The translations under genes and the position numbers were made by a program. From Spirosoma terrae (GTDB taxonomy: Bacteria; Bacteroidota; Bacteroidia; Cytophagales; Spirosomataceae), in the NCBI RefSeq assembly GCF_010435915.1, contig NZ_JAAFZH010000024.1, positions 33,465 to 97,464 of the forward strand: a stretch of 64,000 bases of DNA, written 5' to 3'. Positions within the stretch are counted from its first letter, which is position 1. Each line of letters starts with the position of its first letter. Positions 50,997 to 61,400 of the stretch are shown one piece after another. The notes under the pieces are model-generated. The model had not been told where the DNA came from. It searched no databases and was given only the letters and a program-made list of their open reading frames with translations.

Positions 50997-52496
50997 ATGG
51001 ACGTTACAATTGATAAGCCTGTTCGTGAGACCACTCTGTTTGGCCATCCGATGGGCCTTTTTGTTTTATTCTTTACCGAAATGTGGGAACGGTTCAGCTA
51101 CTACGGTATGCGAGCCATTCTGCTATTGTTTCTTATCGATAATGTTCGGGGAGGGCTTGGACTGAATGAATCCGACGGAGCTGCTATTTATGGTATTTAT
51201 ACGGCGTCGGTTTATTTGCTATCGTTACCCGGCGGCTGGATAGCCGACAATCTGCTCGGTCAGCAAAAGTCAATTTTTTACGGCGCTTTGGTCATCATGC
51301 TTGGGCACATCATTCTGGCGATACCGTCGGGCCCTGGCTTATTTTATGTCGGTCTTTGTGTTGTTGCCATAGGAACAGGATTGCTAAAACCCAATATCAG
51401 TAGCATTGTTGGCGAGCTGTATCCTGAAGGCGGGGCACGTAAAGACGCTGGTTTTTCAATTTTCTACATGGGCATCAATACGGGATCGCTGCTTGGTATT
51501 TCGGTGGTTGGTTATCTGGGTCAGAAGGTGGGATGGCATTATGGATTCGGAGCTGCTGCCGTGGCTATGGCATTGGGCATTATTACGTTCCGGGTTTTCG
51601 CTAAAAAATACCTTGGCGACCGGGGTAACTACGTAGTGGCTGTCAATGATGGAAGTTCGTCGGGAGGAAATCGTTCCTTACTGATATTTCTGGCTATTCT
51701 GGTCGCTATTTTAGCCGTGCTTCAATTGACCAACGTGCTCGACATGACCACCGCTCAGGGCATGGCGAAGGCGATGGGGACGATTATTTCGCTCATTGCG
51801 GTAAGTTATTTCCTCTATATTTTATTTGCGGGAGGGCTAGATGACGTTGAAAAAAAGAGAGTTATCGTTCTGTTCGTCTTTTTTCTGGCATCGGCGCTAT
51901 TCTGGGCTGGCAACGAGCAGCAGGGGTCGTCATTACAATTATTTGCCGATCGATATACCGACCTTAACTTGTTCGGTTGGGAAATGCCATCGAGCTGGTT
52001 CCAAAACCTGAACCCTGCCTTTATCCTGATTTTTTCGCCGGTACTGGCTGCTTTCTGGGTATTTCTGGTAAACCGAAAAATTGATTACGCCGTGCCTGCC
52101 AAATTCGCTACGAGTTTGCTTCTGCTTGGTTTAGCGTATGTGATCATGGTTATTGCCTCCCGGATTGCGTTGACGGGTGTTCGCACATCACCTTTCTTTC
52201 TGACGTTTGCTTACCTGTTTTTTACGCTTGGCGAATTATTCCTTAGTCCTGTCGGCTTGAGCGCCTTTTCTAAGCTGTCGCCTAAACGCTACACGAGTCA
52301 GCTGATGGGCTTGTGGTTTGTGGGTACGTCGTTGGGAAATTTGATTGCAGGTCTGTTTGCTGGTGGTTTTGATGAGAAAAACGTGCAGCAGTTGCCCGAT
52401 ATGTTTCAGAGCGTTGCCTACTTCTGCCTGGGTTTTGGCATTCTACTCCTGATTCTTGTTAAACCACTGAAGCGGTGGATGGGAGGAATTCAGTAA
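50997..52496 (+). CDS. POT/PTR family proton-dependent oligopeptide transporter
   Basis: This 499-residue inner-membrane protein has 12-14 helices and the POT signatures: FFTEMWERFSYYGMRA (ExxERFxYY motif) near residue 26, GGWIADNLLGQQKSI near residue 80, and FSIFYMGINTGSLLGI (PTR2 signature) near residue 158. It imports di- and tripeptides with protons. Genes for an M42 peptidase and an M23 peptidase lie nearby on the other strand, which fits peptide use. No terminator hairpin was seen before the convergent SUI1 gene. Confidence 0.93.
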   Translation: MDVTIDKPVRETTLFGHPMGLFVLFFTEMWERFSYYGMRAILLLFLIDNVRGGLGLNESDGAAIYGIYTASVYLLSLPGGWIADNLLGQQKSIFYGALVIMLGHIILAIPSGPGLFYVGLCVVAIGTGLLKPNISSIVGELYPEGGARKDAGFSIFYMGINTGSLLGISVVGYLGQKVGWHYGFGAAAVAMALGIITFRVFAKKYLGDRGNYVVAVNDGSSSGGNRSLLIFLAILVAILAVLQLTNVLDMTTAQGMAKAMGTIISLIAVSYFLYILFAGGLDDVEKKRVIVLFVFFLASALFWAGNEQQGSSLQLFADRYTDLNLFGWEMPSSWFQNLNPAFILIFSPVLAAFWVFLVNRKIDYAVPAKFATSLLLLGLAYVIMVIASRIALTGVRTSPFFLTFAYLFFTLGELFLSPVGLSAFSKLSPKRYTSQLMGLWFVGTSLGNLIAGLFAGGFDEKNVQQLPDMFQSVAYFCLGFGILLLILVKPLKRWMGGIQ

Positions 52497-52534
52497 GCGA
52501 AGAAACGCTACGTTAAAAAGAGTAAACGTATTGC

Positions 52535-52870
52535 TTAACCGCCCGCTTTTTTCGCTTTGTAGTTTTTGCTGGTGAGCCACGCCAAGATTTTGTCACGATG
52601 GTCGCCCTGAATCAGAATTTCGTCGTCTTTTGTAGAGCCGCCTGCCCCACAGGCGGCTTTCAGCTGTTTGCCTAACTCCGCCAGATCTGCGTTTGTACCC
52701 ACAAAGCCACGTACGGCAGTCACCACTTTATTTCCTCCTAACTTGACCAGCCAGATTTTAAGGTTTTGTTGAGCAGGGGGCAAGGTTTCCGCTTCTGATG
52801 GTTCATCGGCTTGATAGTCAAAATCCGGATTGGTTGAATACACTACTCCGGTGCGGTTTTTCTTGCTCAT
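52535..52870 (-). CDS. SUI1/eIF1-like translation factor (YciH type)
   Basis: This 111-residue protein has a SUI1 fold: LKIWLVKLGGNKVVTAVRGF, then LKAACGAGGSTKDDEILIQGDHRDKILAWL described here by its conserved GAGG loop and GDH(R)xxI segment. The eukaryotic relative eIF1 controls start-codon fidelity; the bacterial YciH role is still uncertain. The ATG at 52870 gives the usual N terminus; a longer open frame to 53056 overlaps the LytTR regulator gene and is not supported. Confidence 0.9.
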   Translation of the reverse strand: MSKKNRTGVVYSTNPDFDYQADEPSEAETLPPAQQNLKIWLVKLGGNKVVTAVRGFVGTNADLAELGKQLKAACGAGGSTKDDEILIQGDHRDKILAWLTSKNYKAKKAGG

Positions 52871-53021
52871 ACGAGTACGTTGTTTCCTGCAAAGATAGCG
52901 GCTTGTCGGGTTAGTTGGGTCGTTTGGGAGCCATACGTACTGGCATGTTGCGTTCTGTTGCTGGCTAGTAGTGATTTCGAACGTAGTGACTTTAATCATA
53001 CCCAGAAACCGGATAGAATAC

Positions 53022-53804
53022 CTAAAGGTCCAGAAGCTGCCGAATCGCTTCGCCATACGTACTGCCTGTGGTAAGCTTTGTGCTTTTCTTATCGTTCATT
53101 GCCAGCAAAAACTTGCCGTCGAAGTGCTTATGAACTTCGGAAATTTTATGGCGATTGACCATAATAGACCGGCTTACACGAACGAACGTATCAGGGAGCT
53201 TTTCATTAAGCGTTGTTAAGGTATACGTTGTCAGATACTTCTGGCCGTCGGTAGTAGACAGGAAGACGTATTTATCTTCGGCTTCGAAATAGGCAATGTC
53301 AGTTAGCGGAATCAAAAGGATTTTCTCGCCCGTTTTCACCGAAATGGAATAAATCTCTTTCTTTGGTTGCATTTGAGCCAGCAGCCGCATCAGATTGTCG
53401 GACATAGAATTGCTGGCCAATTGCGACGGTTCGTTACGTTCGGCCAGAGCCTGAATTTTTTGGGCCGTTCGGGCTAATCGTTCCGCTTCAATAGGTTTTA
53501 AGAGGTAATCGACTGAGTTTTCCTCGAAGGCCCGGATAGCATATTGGTCGAAAGCCGTAGCAAACACCACCATGGGCATGGCGGTAAGCCGGGCAAGCAT
53601 TTCAAAGCCATTCAATAGGGGCATTTCAATGTCCAGAAAAATAACATCTGGCCGTTCAGCTTCCACTATTGTTAGGCCTTCGGCCCCATTAGTAGCATCG
53701 TTAATCACCTCGAATACATCGCGGTGTTTAGATAATAAACGACGTAGTCGGCTAATTGCCAACGGTTCATCGTCGATAAGTATAGTTCTGAGTGGCAGGA
53801 TCAT
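53022..53804 (-). CDS. LytTR-family response regulator
   Basis: This 260-residue regulator has a receiver domain (residues 1-120) with the acidic pocket in LIDDEPLAI and phosphoacceptor Asp in VIFLDIEMPLLNG. A LytTR DNA-binding domain follows near residues 155-255 (DIAYFEAEDKYVFL, FVRVSRSIMVN). Its ATG begins 11 bp after the stop codon of the LytS-type kinase, so they form a two-component pair. LytTR regulators bind imperfect direct repeats; no target site was identified. Confidence 0.93.
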   Translation of the reverse strand: MILPLRTILIDDEPLAISRLRRLLSKHRDVFEVINDATNGAEGLTIVEAERPDVIFLDIEMPLLNGFEMLARLTAMPMVVFATAFDQYAIRAFEENSVDYLLKPIEAERLARTAQKIQALAERNEPSQLASNSMSDNLMRLLAQMQPKKEIYSISVKTGEKILLIPLTDIAYFEAEDKYVFLSTTDGQKYLTTYTLTTLNEKLPDTFVRVSRSIMVNRHKISEVHKHFDGKFLLAMNDKKSTKLTTGSTYGEAIRQLLDL

Positions 53805-53815
53805 ACGTATTAAAG

Positions 53816-55294
53816 TTATTCGTCAATATTGGCAGAAACCAATGGATGGTCGCTTCGTACTTTAGCCATCCGGATCGATATAAGCACCTGTTTGATTGGC
53901 CAGTTTTGTAGTTCAACGTGGGCATCATCGCCATAGAGAAGCTTAAGTTTATCCTGGATGCTACGTAGTCCGTAACCGCCACTCATATCGTCGGAAAAAG
54001 CAGGGCCATTATCGTGAACACAAAGATGTAATTCACCGTCCTTCTCGTAGATACGCACATCAATCCGACCAGAATCAGCCCGTTTGGCAATGCCGTGTTT
54101 GATAGCGTTTTCGACAATTGGTTGAAGTAAAAACTGAGGGAGTTTTAATTCGGTTAAAGAAGGGTTTGATACATCGACGCTAAAGGAGAGCCGATTTCCA
54201 AATCGCACCTGTTCTACCTGTAGATACGTTCGAACCATCTCAAGTTCATCGGATAACGTAGCAAATAGACCACCATTACGTCCGGTCGAATAACGAAACA
54301 TCTTGGATAGTAACAAGGTCATCTCCTCCGCCTTGTCGGGATCTTCGTGTACGAGGCTGGCGATGCTATTGAGCGCGTTGTAGAGAAAGTGCGGGTTGAT
54401 TTTAGCCTGCAAAGCATCCAGCTCAGCCCGCGTTTTTAGTTTTTCAAGATTAAGTAATTGGATCTCCTGCTCAGATAGTTTACGGGTTAACTGTCTGCCC
54501 TGTTGAAGGACGTAGAGAAAAAAATTGGCAATAAGCAGATTGCCCATAACATAGATATACCATGGAGCGCTGTCTGGTACAGCTTCCTGCCGGGCTGCCA
54601 ACTGGTCGATGTAAGGCTTCCCGATGGTATAGTATAATCCTAGATTGATAGCGACAAAGCTAAACAGAGCCAGTATACTGAGAATAATGTGCCTTTTCCA
54701 GGGAGCTGAGAATGTGCGGTTAAGCCAGCCCAACAATGACCAGGCCAATAAGAAGACTCCAGCTCCTCCTGTTAGATTGTTGATAACAAGGAACTTGTAA
54801 AGTCCCGCCATGACGGGGTCGTTGGTCGTTACAATAAGGTTGGTAAAGTATATAATAGCGCTACTACCATAAATCAGTAGGGCTCCCAAAAGCATACCAA
54901 TGAATGTACCCCAACCCGGTTTCTGAAGGATAGTTGTCAGGGTAATAGGCTCTGGCCTGATTTCGTCTGGAACGTATTTACTACGTCCGGAAAAGTTAAA
55001 CGTAGCGCCTTCTACGTTGGCTCCGGTCAGATTGACGTCTACCAGGCCACAAAAGTTAAGATTAGCCTCGAACAGATCGGCATCGGTAAAGTCGGCACCG
55101 TTAAGTTCCGAAAAACTTAAATTAGCCTGCCGCAGAATAGCCCCCCGAAAGTTCGCTCTGGTAAGGTTGGAGAAACGAAGATCGGCCTGGGTAAGATCAA
55201 TTCCGCTAAAATCGAAATCGGCCAGATCGGAGGCTCGCATATTAAGTCGACGTCCATTTTTACCAATAGTGCCGATTAATTGTTCTCTAGTCAT
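53816..55294 (-). CDS. LytS-type histidine kinase with N-terminal pentapeptide repeats
   Basis: This 492-residue sensor has an unusual architecture. Residues about 20-105 are pentapeptide repeats (A(D/N)L/Fxx, for example GIDLTQADLRFSNLTRANFR) that would form a quadrilateral beta-helix. Four hydrophobic segments follow near 130-150, 165-190, 200-220 and 245-265. Then come a coiled coil (270-295), the His_kinase box with phosphoacceptor His302 in INPHFLYNALNS, and an ATPase with QPIVENAIKHG and DNGPAFSDDMSGGYGL. The LytTR regulator gene follows after 11 bp. The pentapeptide part is probably cytoplasmic since no signal peptide precedes it; its role may be ligand or partner sensing. Confidence 0.9.
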   Translation of the reverse strand: MTREQLIGTIGKNGRRLNMRASDLADFDFSGIDLTQADLRFSNLTRANFRGAILRQANLSFSELNGADFTDADLFEANLNFCGLVDVNLTGANVEGATFNFSGRSKYVPDEIRPEPITLTTILQKPGWGTFIGMLLGALLIYGSSAIIYFTNLIVTTNDPVMAGLYKFLVINNLTGGAGVFLLAWSLLGWLNRTFSAPWKRHIILSILALFSFVAINLGLYYTIGKPYIDQLAARQEAVPDSAPWYIYVMGNLLIANFFLYVLQQGRQLTRKLSEQEIQLLNLEKLKTRAELDALQAKINPHFLYNALNSIASLVHEDPDKAEEMTLLLSKMFRYSTGRNGGLFATLSDELEMVRTYLQVEQVRFGNRLSFSVDVSNPSLTELKLPQFLLQPIVENAIKHGIAKRADSGRIDVRIYEKDGELHLCVHDNGPAFSDDMSGGYGLRSIQDKLKLLYGDDAHVELQNWPIKQVLISIRMAKVRSDHPLVSANIDE

Positions 55295-55804
55295 GATTAG
55301 CGTATTGATTTGATAGGTAGGCTTCGACGGCTAATCGATTACCGTAAACCTATTCATAAGTGATCAACAGTTGTGGGTGCTTTACTGATTGATTATCTAT
55401 TGGTCACAACCCTTAATCAAGAGTAGTTGATTGGTAGATTAAAAGTAGCGAATTTTTTTGCGGCCTGGTCAATAGAGGGTAGGCTTTGGCAAAGTGAGTA
55501 TTGGATTGTACAGGAGTTGTTTTCCTGAGTAAACGGTTCTGTTCGATAGCCCAAGTTTTCGCTTTTTCTGGCTAATTAAATGCGCAGAGAGTACGATAGA
55601 ACTTGGCGTATGAACAAGTAGATTGACGTCATCGTGGTTTGTTTATTGATCGGATGCATCAAAACTAGTGAGCTTATATACCGATGACTCGTTTTTTCCG
55701 ATGAACCCAGAAAACAGAGGTGTGAAATCCCGTAGGATAAGGATAAATTTGGGTTAACATTTGCCGAAATACATTGTTACGTTCGTATAAACCCTCACGC
55801 ACCA
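55295..55804. other. Divergent intergenic region
   Basis: These 510 bp between the divergent kinase and acetyltransferase genes show no ORF, hairpin or consensus promoter that I can support. AT content rises near 55440. Confidence 0.5.
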
Positions 55805-56356
55805 TTGACCACTACATTGATCACATTTCAGCTTTCTCTTGGTAGGCTTCGCCCTTGGCGTGAAGGCGATGAGGATTCACTATCGCGTCATGCCAGTAAT
55901 CGACGTATCTGGAATAATGTGCGCGATTTTTTTCCGTATCCGTATACCCCGCGCGACGCTCATTCGTGGGTACGCTCGAATAAATCGTATCAGCAGCCGA
56001 ACAATCTCGCCATTGAGATTGACGGTCAGGCTGTTGGAAATATTGGTTTTACGGTCAAAGACGATATCTACCGTTACAATGCCGAAATTGGCTACTGGTT
56101 AAGTGAGGAATATTGGGGAAAAGGAATTATGGGAGAGGCTGTTCCCATTATGACCGAGTATATCTTTACTAATTTTCAGGTGAATCGAATTTTTGCCTGT
56201 GTACTAGAGGGAAATACGGGCTCTATGCGTGTGCTCGAATCGGCTGGATACCGGCATGAAGCTGTACATCGGAAGGCGGCTGTCAAGAATAATCAGTATC
56301 TGGACGAACATATTTTTGCTATGCTTCGCTCTGAATTCAGAGAGATGAACAGGTAG
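55805..56356 (+). CDS. GNAT family N-acetyltransferase (RimJ/RimL type)
   Basis: This 183-residue protein has the GNAT fold: LGRLRPWREGDEDSL at the start, GNIGFTVKDDIYRYNAEIGYWLSEEYWGKGIMGEA with the acetyl-CoA pyrophosphate loop (GKGIMGEA), and FACVLEGNTGSMRVLESAGYRHEA. RimJ/RimL-type members acetylate protein N termini or small amines. The only plausible start is TTG at 55805; an ATG is absent before the first conserved strand. Confidence 0.87.
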   Translation: MTTTLITFQLSLGRLRPWREGDEDSLSRHASNRRIWNNVRDFFPYPYTPRDAHSWVRSNKSYQQPNNLAIEIDGQAVGNIGFTVKDDIYRYNAEIGYWLSEEYWGKGIMGEAVPIMTEYIFTNFQVNRIFACVLEGNTGSMRVLESAGYRHEAVHRKAAVKNNQYLDEHIFAMLRSEFREMNR

Positions 56357-56494
56357 CCTTTCGGAACGTAGTAAAGCCCTTATAGCCATCCCATAAAGGC
56401 CAAAGGGCGGCTGACAATGGCTGATTGCTTGATTATACCTCTAATTTGTGGTTATTTTGCTCATAATACTACCGCTTCGGCGGACCAGAATTTC

Positions 56495-57214
56495 ATGCCG
56501 AAGATAGTGATTGCCATAGACGGGTATTCCAGTTGCGGAAAAAGTACGACCGCCAAACAAGTAGCTGCCAGAATGGGCTACGGTTATATTGACACAGGCG
56601 CTATGTACCGCGCTGTAACGCTTTATTTTCTACAGGAACGAGTTTCGTTTTCCAATCCCAAAGAAGTAGAATTGGCGCTGGAGCGAATTCAGATCACGTT
56701 CAACCATAATCCCAAAGCAGGTAGAAACGAAACCTGTCTGAATGGGTTGAATGTGGAGGAAGAGATACGTAAAATGTATATTTCCAATCTGGTTAGTGAA
56801 GTTAGCGCTATTCCGGAAGTACGGTGGTCTATGGTTGCACAACAACAGAAAATGGGCCGTCGTCGGGGGGTTGTAATGGACGGTCGGGATATTGGCACTA
56901 AAGTATTTCCCGATGCTGAAGTAAAAGTTTTTATGACAGCCGAAACCTATATCCGTGCCCAACGTCGTCAGCAGGAGTTGCTGGCTAAGGGAGAGCTGGT
57001 TAATCTGGAGGAGATTATCCGTAATCTCGAAAAGCGCGATTTAATCGATACGACCCGTGCCGAAAGCCCATTGGTCCAAGCGCCTGATGCCGTGTTGCTT
57101 GATACGTCGCACATGACTATTGAAGAGCAGGTCGACTGGGTTATTGAATTAGCGGACAGGCGGTTGGCTGAGCTTCATAGAAAGAAGAGCCATAAGATCA
57201 TCTCTCAGTCGTAA
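56495..57214 (+). CDS. cmk: Cytidylate kinase
   Basis: This 239-residue (d)CMP kinase phosphorylates CMP and dCMP with ATP. It has the P-loop AIDGYSSCGKSTTAK near residue 7, the nucleotide-binding YIDTGAMYRAVTL near residue 33, MDGRDIGTKVFPDA near residue 126 and the RAQRRQQEL lid region. The ATG at 56495 gives the conserved N terminus (MPKIVIAIDG). The open frame from 56417 adds 26 unrelated residues. The acetyltransferase gene ends 139 bp upstream; an oxidoreductase gene follows by 45 bp. Confidence 0.95.
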   Translation: MPKIVIAIDGYSSCGKSTTAKQVAARMGYGYIDTGAMYRAVTLYFLQERVSFSNPKEVELALERIQITFNHNPKAGRNETCLNGLNVEEEIRKMYISNLVSEVSAIPEVRWSMVAQQQKMGRRRGVVMDGRDIGTKVFPDAEVKVFMTAETYIRAQRRQQELLAKGELVNLEEIIRNLEKRDLIDTTRAESPLVQAPDAVLLDTSHMTIEEQVDWVIELADRRLAELHRKKSHKIISQS

Positions 57215-57259
57215 CGTATTTCCAGGCCTTATTCTATTTCTTCTCAATCTTTCTAACGA

Positions 57260-58315
57260 ATGACTGCCGATTTTTTGATAGTAGGGCAGGGCATTGCTGG
57301 TTCTGTTTTGGCCTGGATTCTTGACCAGCGCGGATGTTCAGTATTGGTTGCCAATGATCCTACGTTACCATCGGCCTCTGCGGTTGCTGCTGGAATCGTT
57401 AATCCGTTAACTGGCCGCAAACTGGTACATACCTGGAAGGCCGATGAGTTATTCCCATTTCTGCATCAATTTTATTCACAGGTTGAGCAAGCGCTCGATG
57501 TTCGGTTCTTTCATCCTAAACATATATACCGACCATTCCGGTCGACTGCTGAACGGAACGACTATTTGGCTCTCACTGCAAACCCGGATATTGCACGATA
57601 CGTAGCGCAAACTGTTGATGATCAGTTGTATAGTGGATTTATTAATAATCCTTATGGTGGGTTGGAGGTAACACAGGCGGGGTGGCTCGATTTAAATGAA
57701 TTTACTCGAATTATTAAAGGGTATTTTATTAGAAAAAGTCAATATTACGAGGGAGTAGTATCGGTCAACGATTTGACTGTAAATGATGATTTTATTCTTT
57801 GGAAAGATATAAAGGTTAATAAAGTCATATTTTGTGATGGCGTTCAAGCGCGCGAGAATCCATTATTTGACTGGCTTCCGTACAATCCCGTGAAAGGACA
57901 GATTCTGACGGCGGTTGTTGATGATTATCCTATTAAAACTATAGTTAATCAGGGTGTATTTATTTTGCCAATTCGGACGGGTTTAGTACGTATTGGTGCT
58001 ACTTACTCATGGCATGATCTGGATTGGCAAACAACTGACGATGGGCGTTCGTTTTTAGAGTCGAAGGTACAGTCGATTTTAAAAATTCCTTATCAAATAG
58101 TCGCCCAGCAGGCCGGAATCAGGCCATCAACCAAAGACCGGCGTCCTTTTATTGGTATCCACCCCACGAAGCCATCAATCGGAATTTTTGGGGGTATGGG
58201 CACTAAAGGAGTTTCGTTAGCTCCTTATTTGGCTGAACAGTTTGCGCGTTATTTATTGGATCAAGAAGAATTAGAGTCTGAAGTGAATATTAACCGATAT
58301 GTTTCGTTATTATAG
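57260..58315 (+). CDS. DAO-type FAD-dependent oxidoreductase
   Basis: This 351-residue protein has an N-terminal FAD-binding Rossmann motif (DFLIVGQGIAGSVLAWIL), the DAO-family ASAVAAGIVNPLTGRKLVHTW near residue 40, and a C-terminal GIRPSTKDRRPFIG with MGTKGVSLAPYLAE closing the flavin site. It resembles glycine oxidase/ThiO and the C-terminal domain of MnmC, which oxidise amines. Neither assignment is secure. It is 45 bp after cmk on the same strand. Confidence 0.83.
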   Translation: MTADFLIVGQGIAGSVLAWILDQRGCSVLVANDPTLPSASAVAAGIVNPLTGRKLVHTWKADELFPFLHQFYSQVEQALDVRFFHPKHIYRPFRSTAERNDYLALTANPDIARYVAQTVDDQLYSGFINNPYGGLEVTQAGWLDLNEFTRIIKGYFIRKSQYYEGVVSVNDLTVNDDFILWKDIKVNKVIFCDGVQARENPLFDWLPYNPVKGQILTAVVDDYPIKTIVNQGVFILPIRTGLVRIGATYSWHDLDWQTTDDGRSFLESKVQSILKIPYQIVAQQAGIRPSTKDRRPFIGIHPTKPSIGIFGGMGTKGVSLAPYLAEQFARYLLDQEELESEVNINRYVSLL

Positions 58316-58410
58316 CGTTACTCAAAACACCAGATTCTAGACGGTGGATTTTGGCCTTTATAAGCTAGCGGCCAGCGTCTTAATTGGGTGTTTAATGTTG
58401 TTTGATCAGT

Positions 58411-61400
58411 ATGCGAAATCAATACATTCTGTTGATGGGTCTGTGGCTGGGGACGCTCAGTCTGGCTACGGCGCAAAACTATCCAGATCTGGAACGTTTT
58501 GGGAAAAACCGGATTCAATACCGGACTTTTGACTGGAAGATTATCAGAACTTCCAATTTTGAAATCTACTATTATCAGGATGGGACGCAGATCGCGAATT
58601 TAACGGCTCAGTATGCCGAATCGGAATTCGACCGGATTACGGAGTTGCTGGGCTATACGCCCTACAATCGGGTCAAAATCTTCTTGTTTAATTCACCCTC
58701 AGAGCTGGCCCAGAGCAACATTGGGCTGAATACGCAGGGTAGTCTGAACAGACGGGAACAGGATTTATCGAAATCACGGATCGAGCTGGCTTTCACGGGT
58801 GATCAGATTAGCTTTCGGCGGCAAATAGTCCATGACGTATCAATGCTATTTGTCTATGACATGTTGTATGGCGGCAGTCTGAAAGATGCGCTTCAAAGTT
58901 CATTGTTACTGAGTTTGCCCGACTGGTTTATGCCGGGTATTGCATCCTACATTGCAGAAGGAAATAGCGTTGAGCTGGATGATTACATGCGCGATGTATC
59001 GCAAACACGTCCTGTTCGGAAACCTTCCTTACTGTCGGGAACAGAGGCTGAGCGGGTAGGCCATTCTATCTGGAACTACATTGTGCAGAAATACGGTCGC
59101 GATAACGTATCAAATATTCTGAATCTTACCCGTATTATACGTAACGAACAAAGTAGTATTTCGAGCACATTAGGTGTTCCTTACAGCCGCTTCCTGCGCG
59201 AGTGGCGTGATTACTATGCCGGTATGGCCAATACGGTATCACAAGGCTATCGGGCTAGTACTGATGATTTTCAAATTAAGCTAAGCGATCCTGATGATGA
59301 AATTATACTCAGTAGCCTGAAGTTAAGTCCTGACAAACAGTATATTGCTTATGCAACATTACGTGATGGGAAATATCGGGTTGAGGTAATTAATACAACC
59401 AATAAAAAGAAAACAACGGTATTGCAGGGAGGCTATCGATTGGATGGCTTAACGGTGAGAACAACGACGCCGTTGGTCGCCTGGCAGCGTGGTAATAATT
59501 TGATTATTGTTACGGATGAGCTGGGTAAAACCAACATGTATCAGTTCAGCGATTTTGAGAAAAAGCCTAAGCGCCAATTTAAGCGTCAGGTCAATGGGTT
59601 AACGCAAATTGTATCTGTTGATGCTTCTGAAGATGGTGGTAGCCTGATTTTGAGTGCAGATCGCCGTGGTCAAAACGATTTATTCTTATACAGTATCAAT
59701 CGGGGCTCGTATCAGCAACTTACCAACGATCTGTATGATGATTTGTATCCTCAATTTATCGGACGTACTGCCAGAGAAGTCGTTTTTAGCTCCAATCGCA
59801 AACTTGATACGTTAGGTGTAGATAAAGGGTCCTATAAAACCATTACCGATCGATTAAGCCTTTTTACCCACGAAGGTGGAGCAAGAGATTTTTCTCTGGA
59901 ACGTTTGACAGATTCCCTGTCTCATGCTACTCAACCTACTCCGGCTAGTGAAACAGTGTTCTATTTCCTGAACGATGTTAACGGAATAAAAAATTTGTAT
60001 CGACTGGATACCGAATCTGGTTCGATAGGTCAGGTTACTGCTTTCCCGGAAAGCATTCAGTTATATGATTTGAATCCATCTAATGGTGGTTTTGTCTACA
60101 GCAGCCTTAAAAACGGGGAAACATATATAGGCTTTCGCTCGCAATTGAACCTGACGCAGACTGTTCAAACAACACCGACTCCAAGGAGTATTGCTACTGG
60201 GTCTGCTACGGCAAAAGTACAGGCCAAAGGAAATCGGGCTACTACGCCAAAAACAGATTCGACCGGACAGGTTGCTCTAGGCGATACGGCTGCAGCAAAA
60301 GGTACGCAAACGGGTGTTGTACGACCAGATTCGACGAAACGACTTGCTTTAGAACCGGGTGAAGTAGATACTGACAATTACCAGTTCGATGCCGACGTAC
60401 TAAAAGCGAACGAATACCGGCAACGTCGTTCCATTATGGGTAATGCGCCAACCTTATCAACGGCCTTACCCCGGAACCGTCGTCGGGAGAATATCACCAT
60501 CCGGGGACCCTTTAATTATAAAGGTATATTTACGGTAACTGATGCCAACTCGAACTGGCGGATCGACCCAATTTCGGCTAAAGGATTCGGCTATTCTCAG
60601 GATGTTACGTTAACCGATCTCCTGGAAAACCATGTGATCCGGGGCGGATTGTTTATTACAACGACGCTTCGAAACAGTGATCTGTTTGCTGAGTATACCA
60701 ATCTAACTCATCGAATCGATTATGGGGCTCGGGTTGATCGTAGTACGCTATTTGTTGATAATGCAGGATTAAGCCAGAAATACAGATACAACCGGGTTGC
60801 TGTTTCTGCCTCCTATCCTATTTCTGTTAATAGCCGGTTTACGGTAGCGCCTTTTTACGCGATGACTCGGTTAATTGACATCTCATCATTCAATGAGCCA
60901 GATCGTACGTCTGACTATGCAGGTTTGCGGGGCGAGTTTGTTTTTGACAATACAAAAACGAGTGGTGCCAATGTCGCCGTTGGTACAAGACTAAAGGTGA
61001 AGTTTGATGAATATGCTGGTTTACGCTCATCGGCTGAAAGCTTCCGACGATTATCGATTGATTTACGGCATTATCAGAAAATTCACCGCGACCTAATACT
61101 AGCGGCTCGTTTCTCGTTCAGTCAATCGGGTGGACCTGCTCCTAAACAAAGTACATTAGGAGGGATGGATAACTGGGTTGGGGCCAACTCGTCAATCAAA
61201 GAGCAGATTGCGTCCAATCCCCTGCTGGTCCCTAATCTAATCCCTAACGAAATTCCTTACGATTATCGGAACGTGTTTTTTCTGGATTTTGCCGCTCCTC
61301 TACGTGGATTCCGGCAGGGTAAGCTAACGGGAACCAGCCATATGTTATTTAATGCAGAGCTTCGACTGCCACTAGTTCGTTATTTGTACAGAGGTAACGT

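Noticed and set aside
52871..53056. Longer SUI1 frame up to 53056
   Set aside because: The extension overlaps the LytTR regulator gene and lacks similarity to SUI1 proteins.
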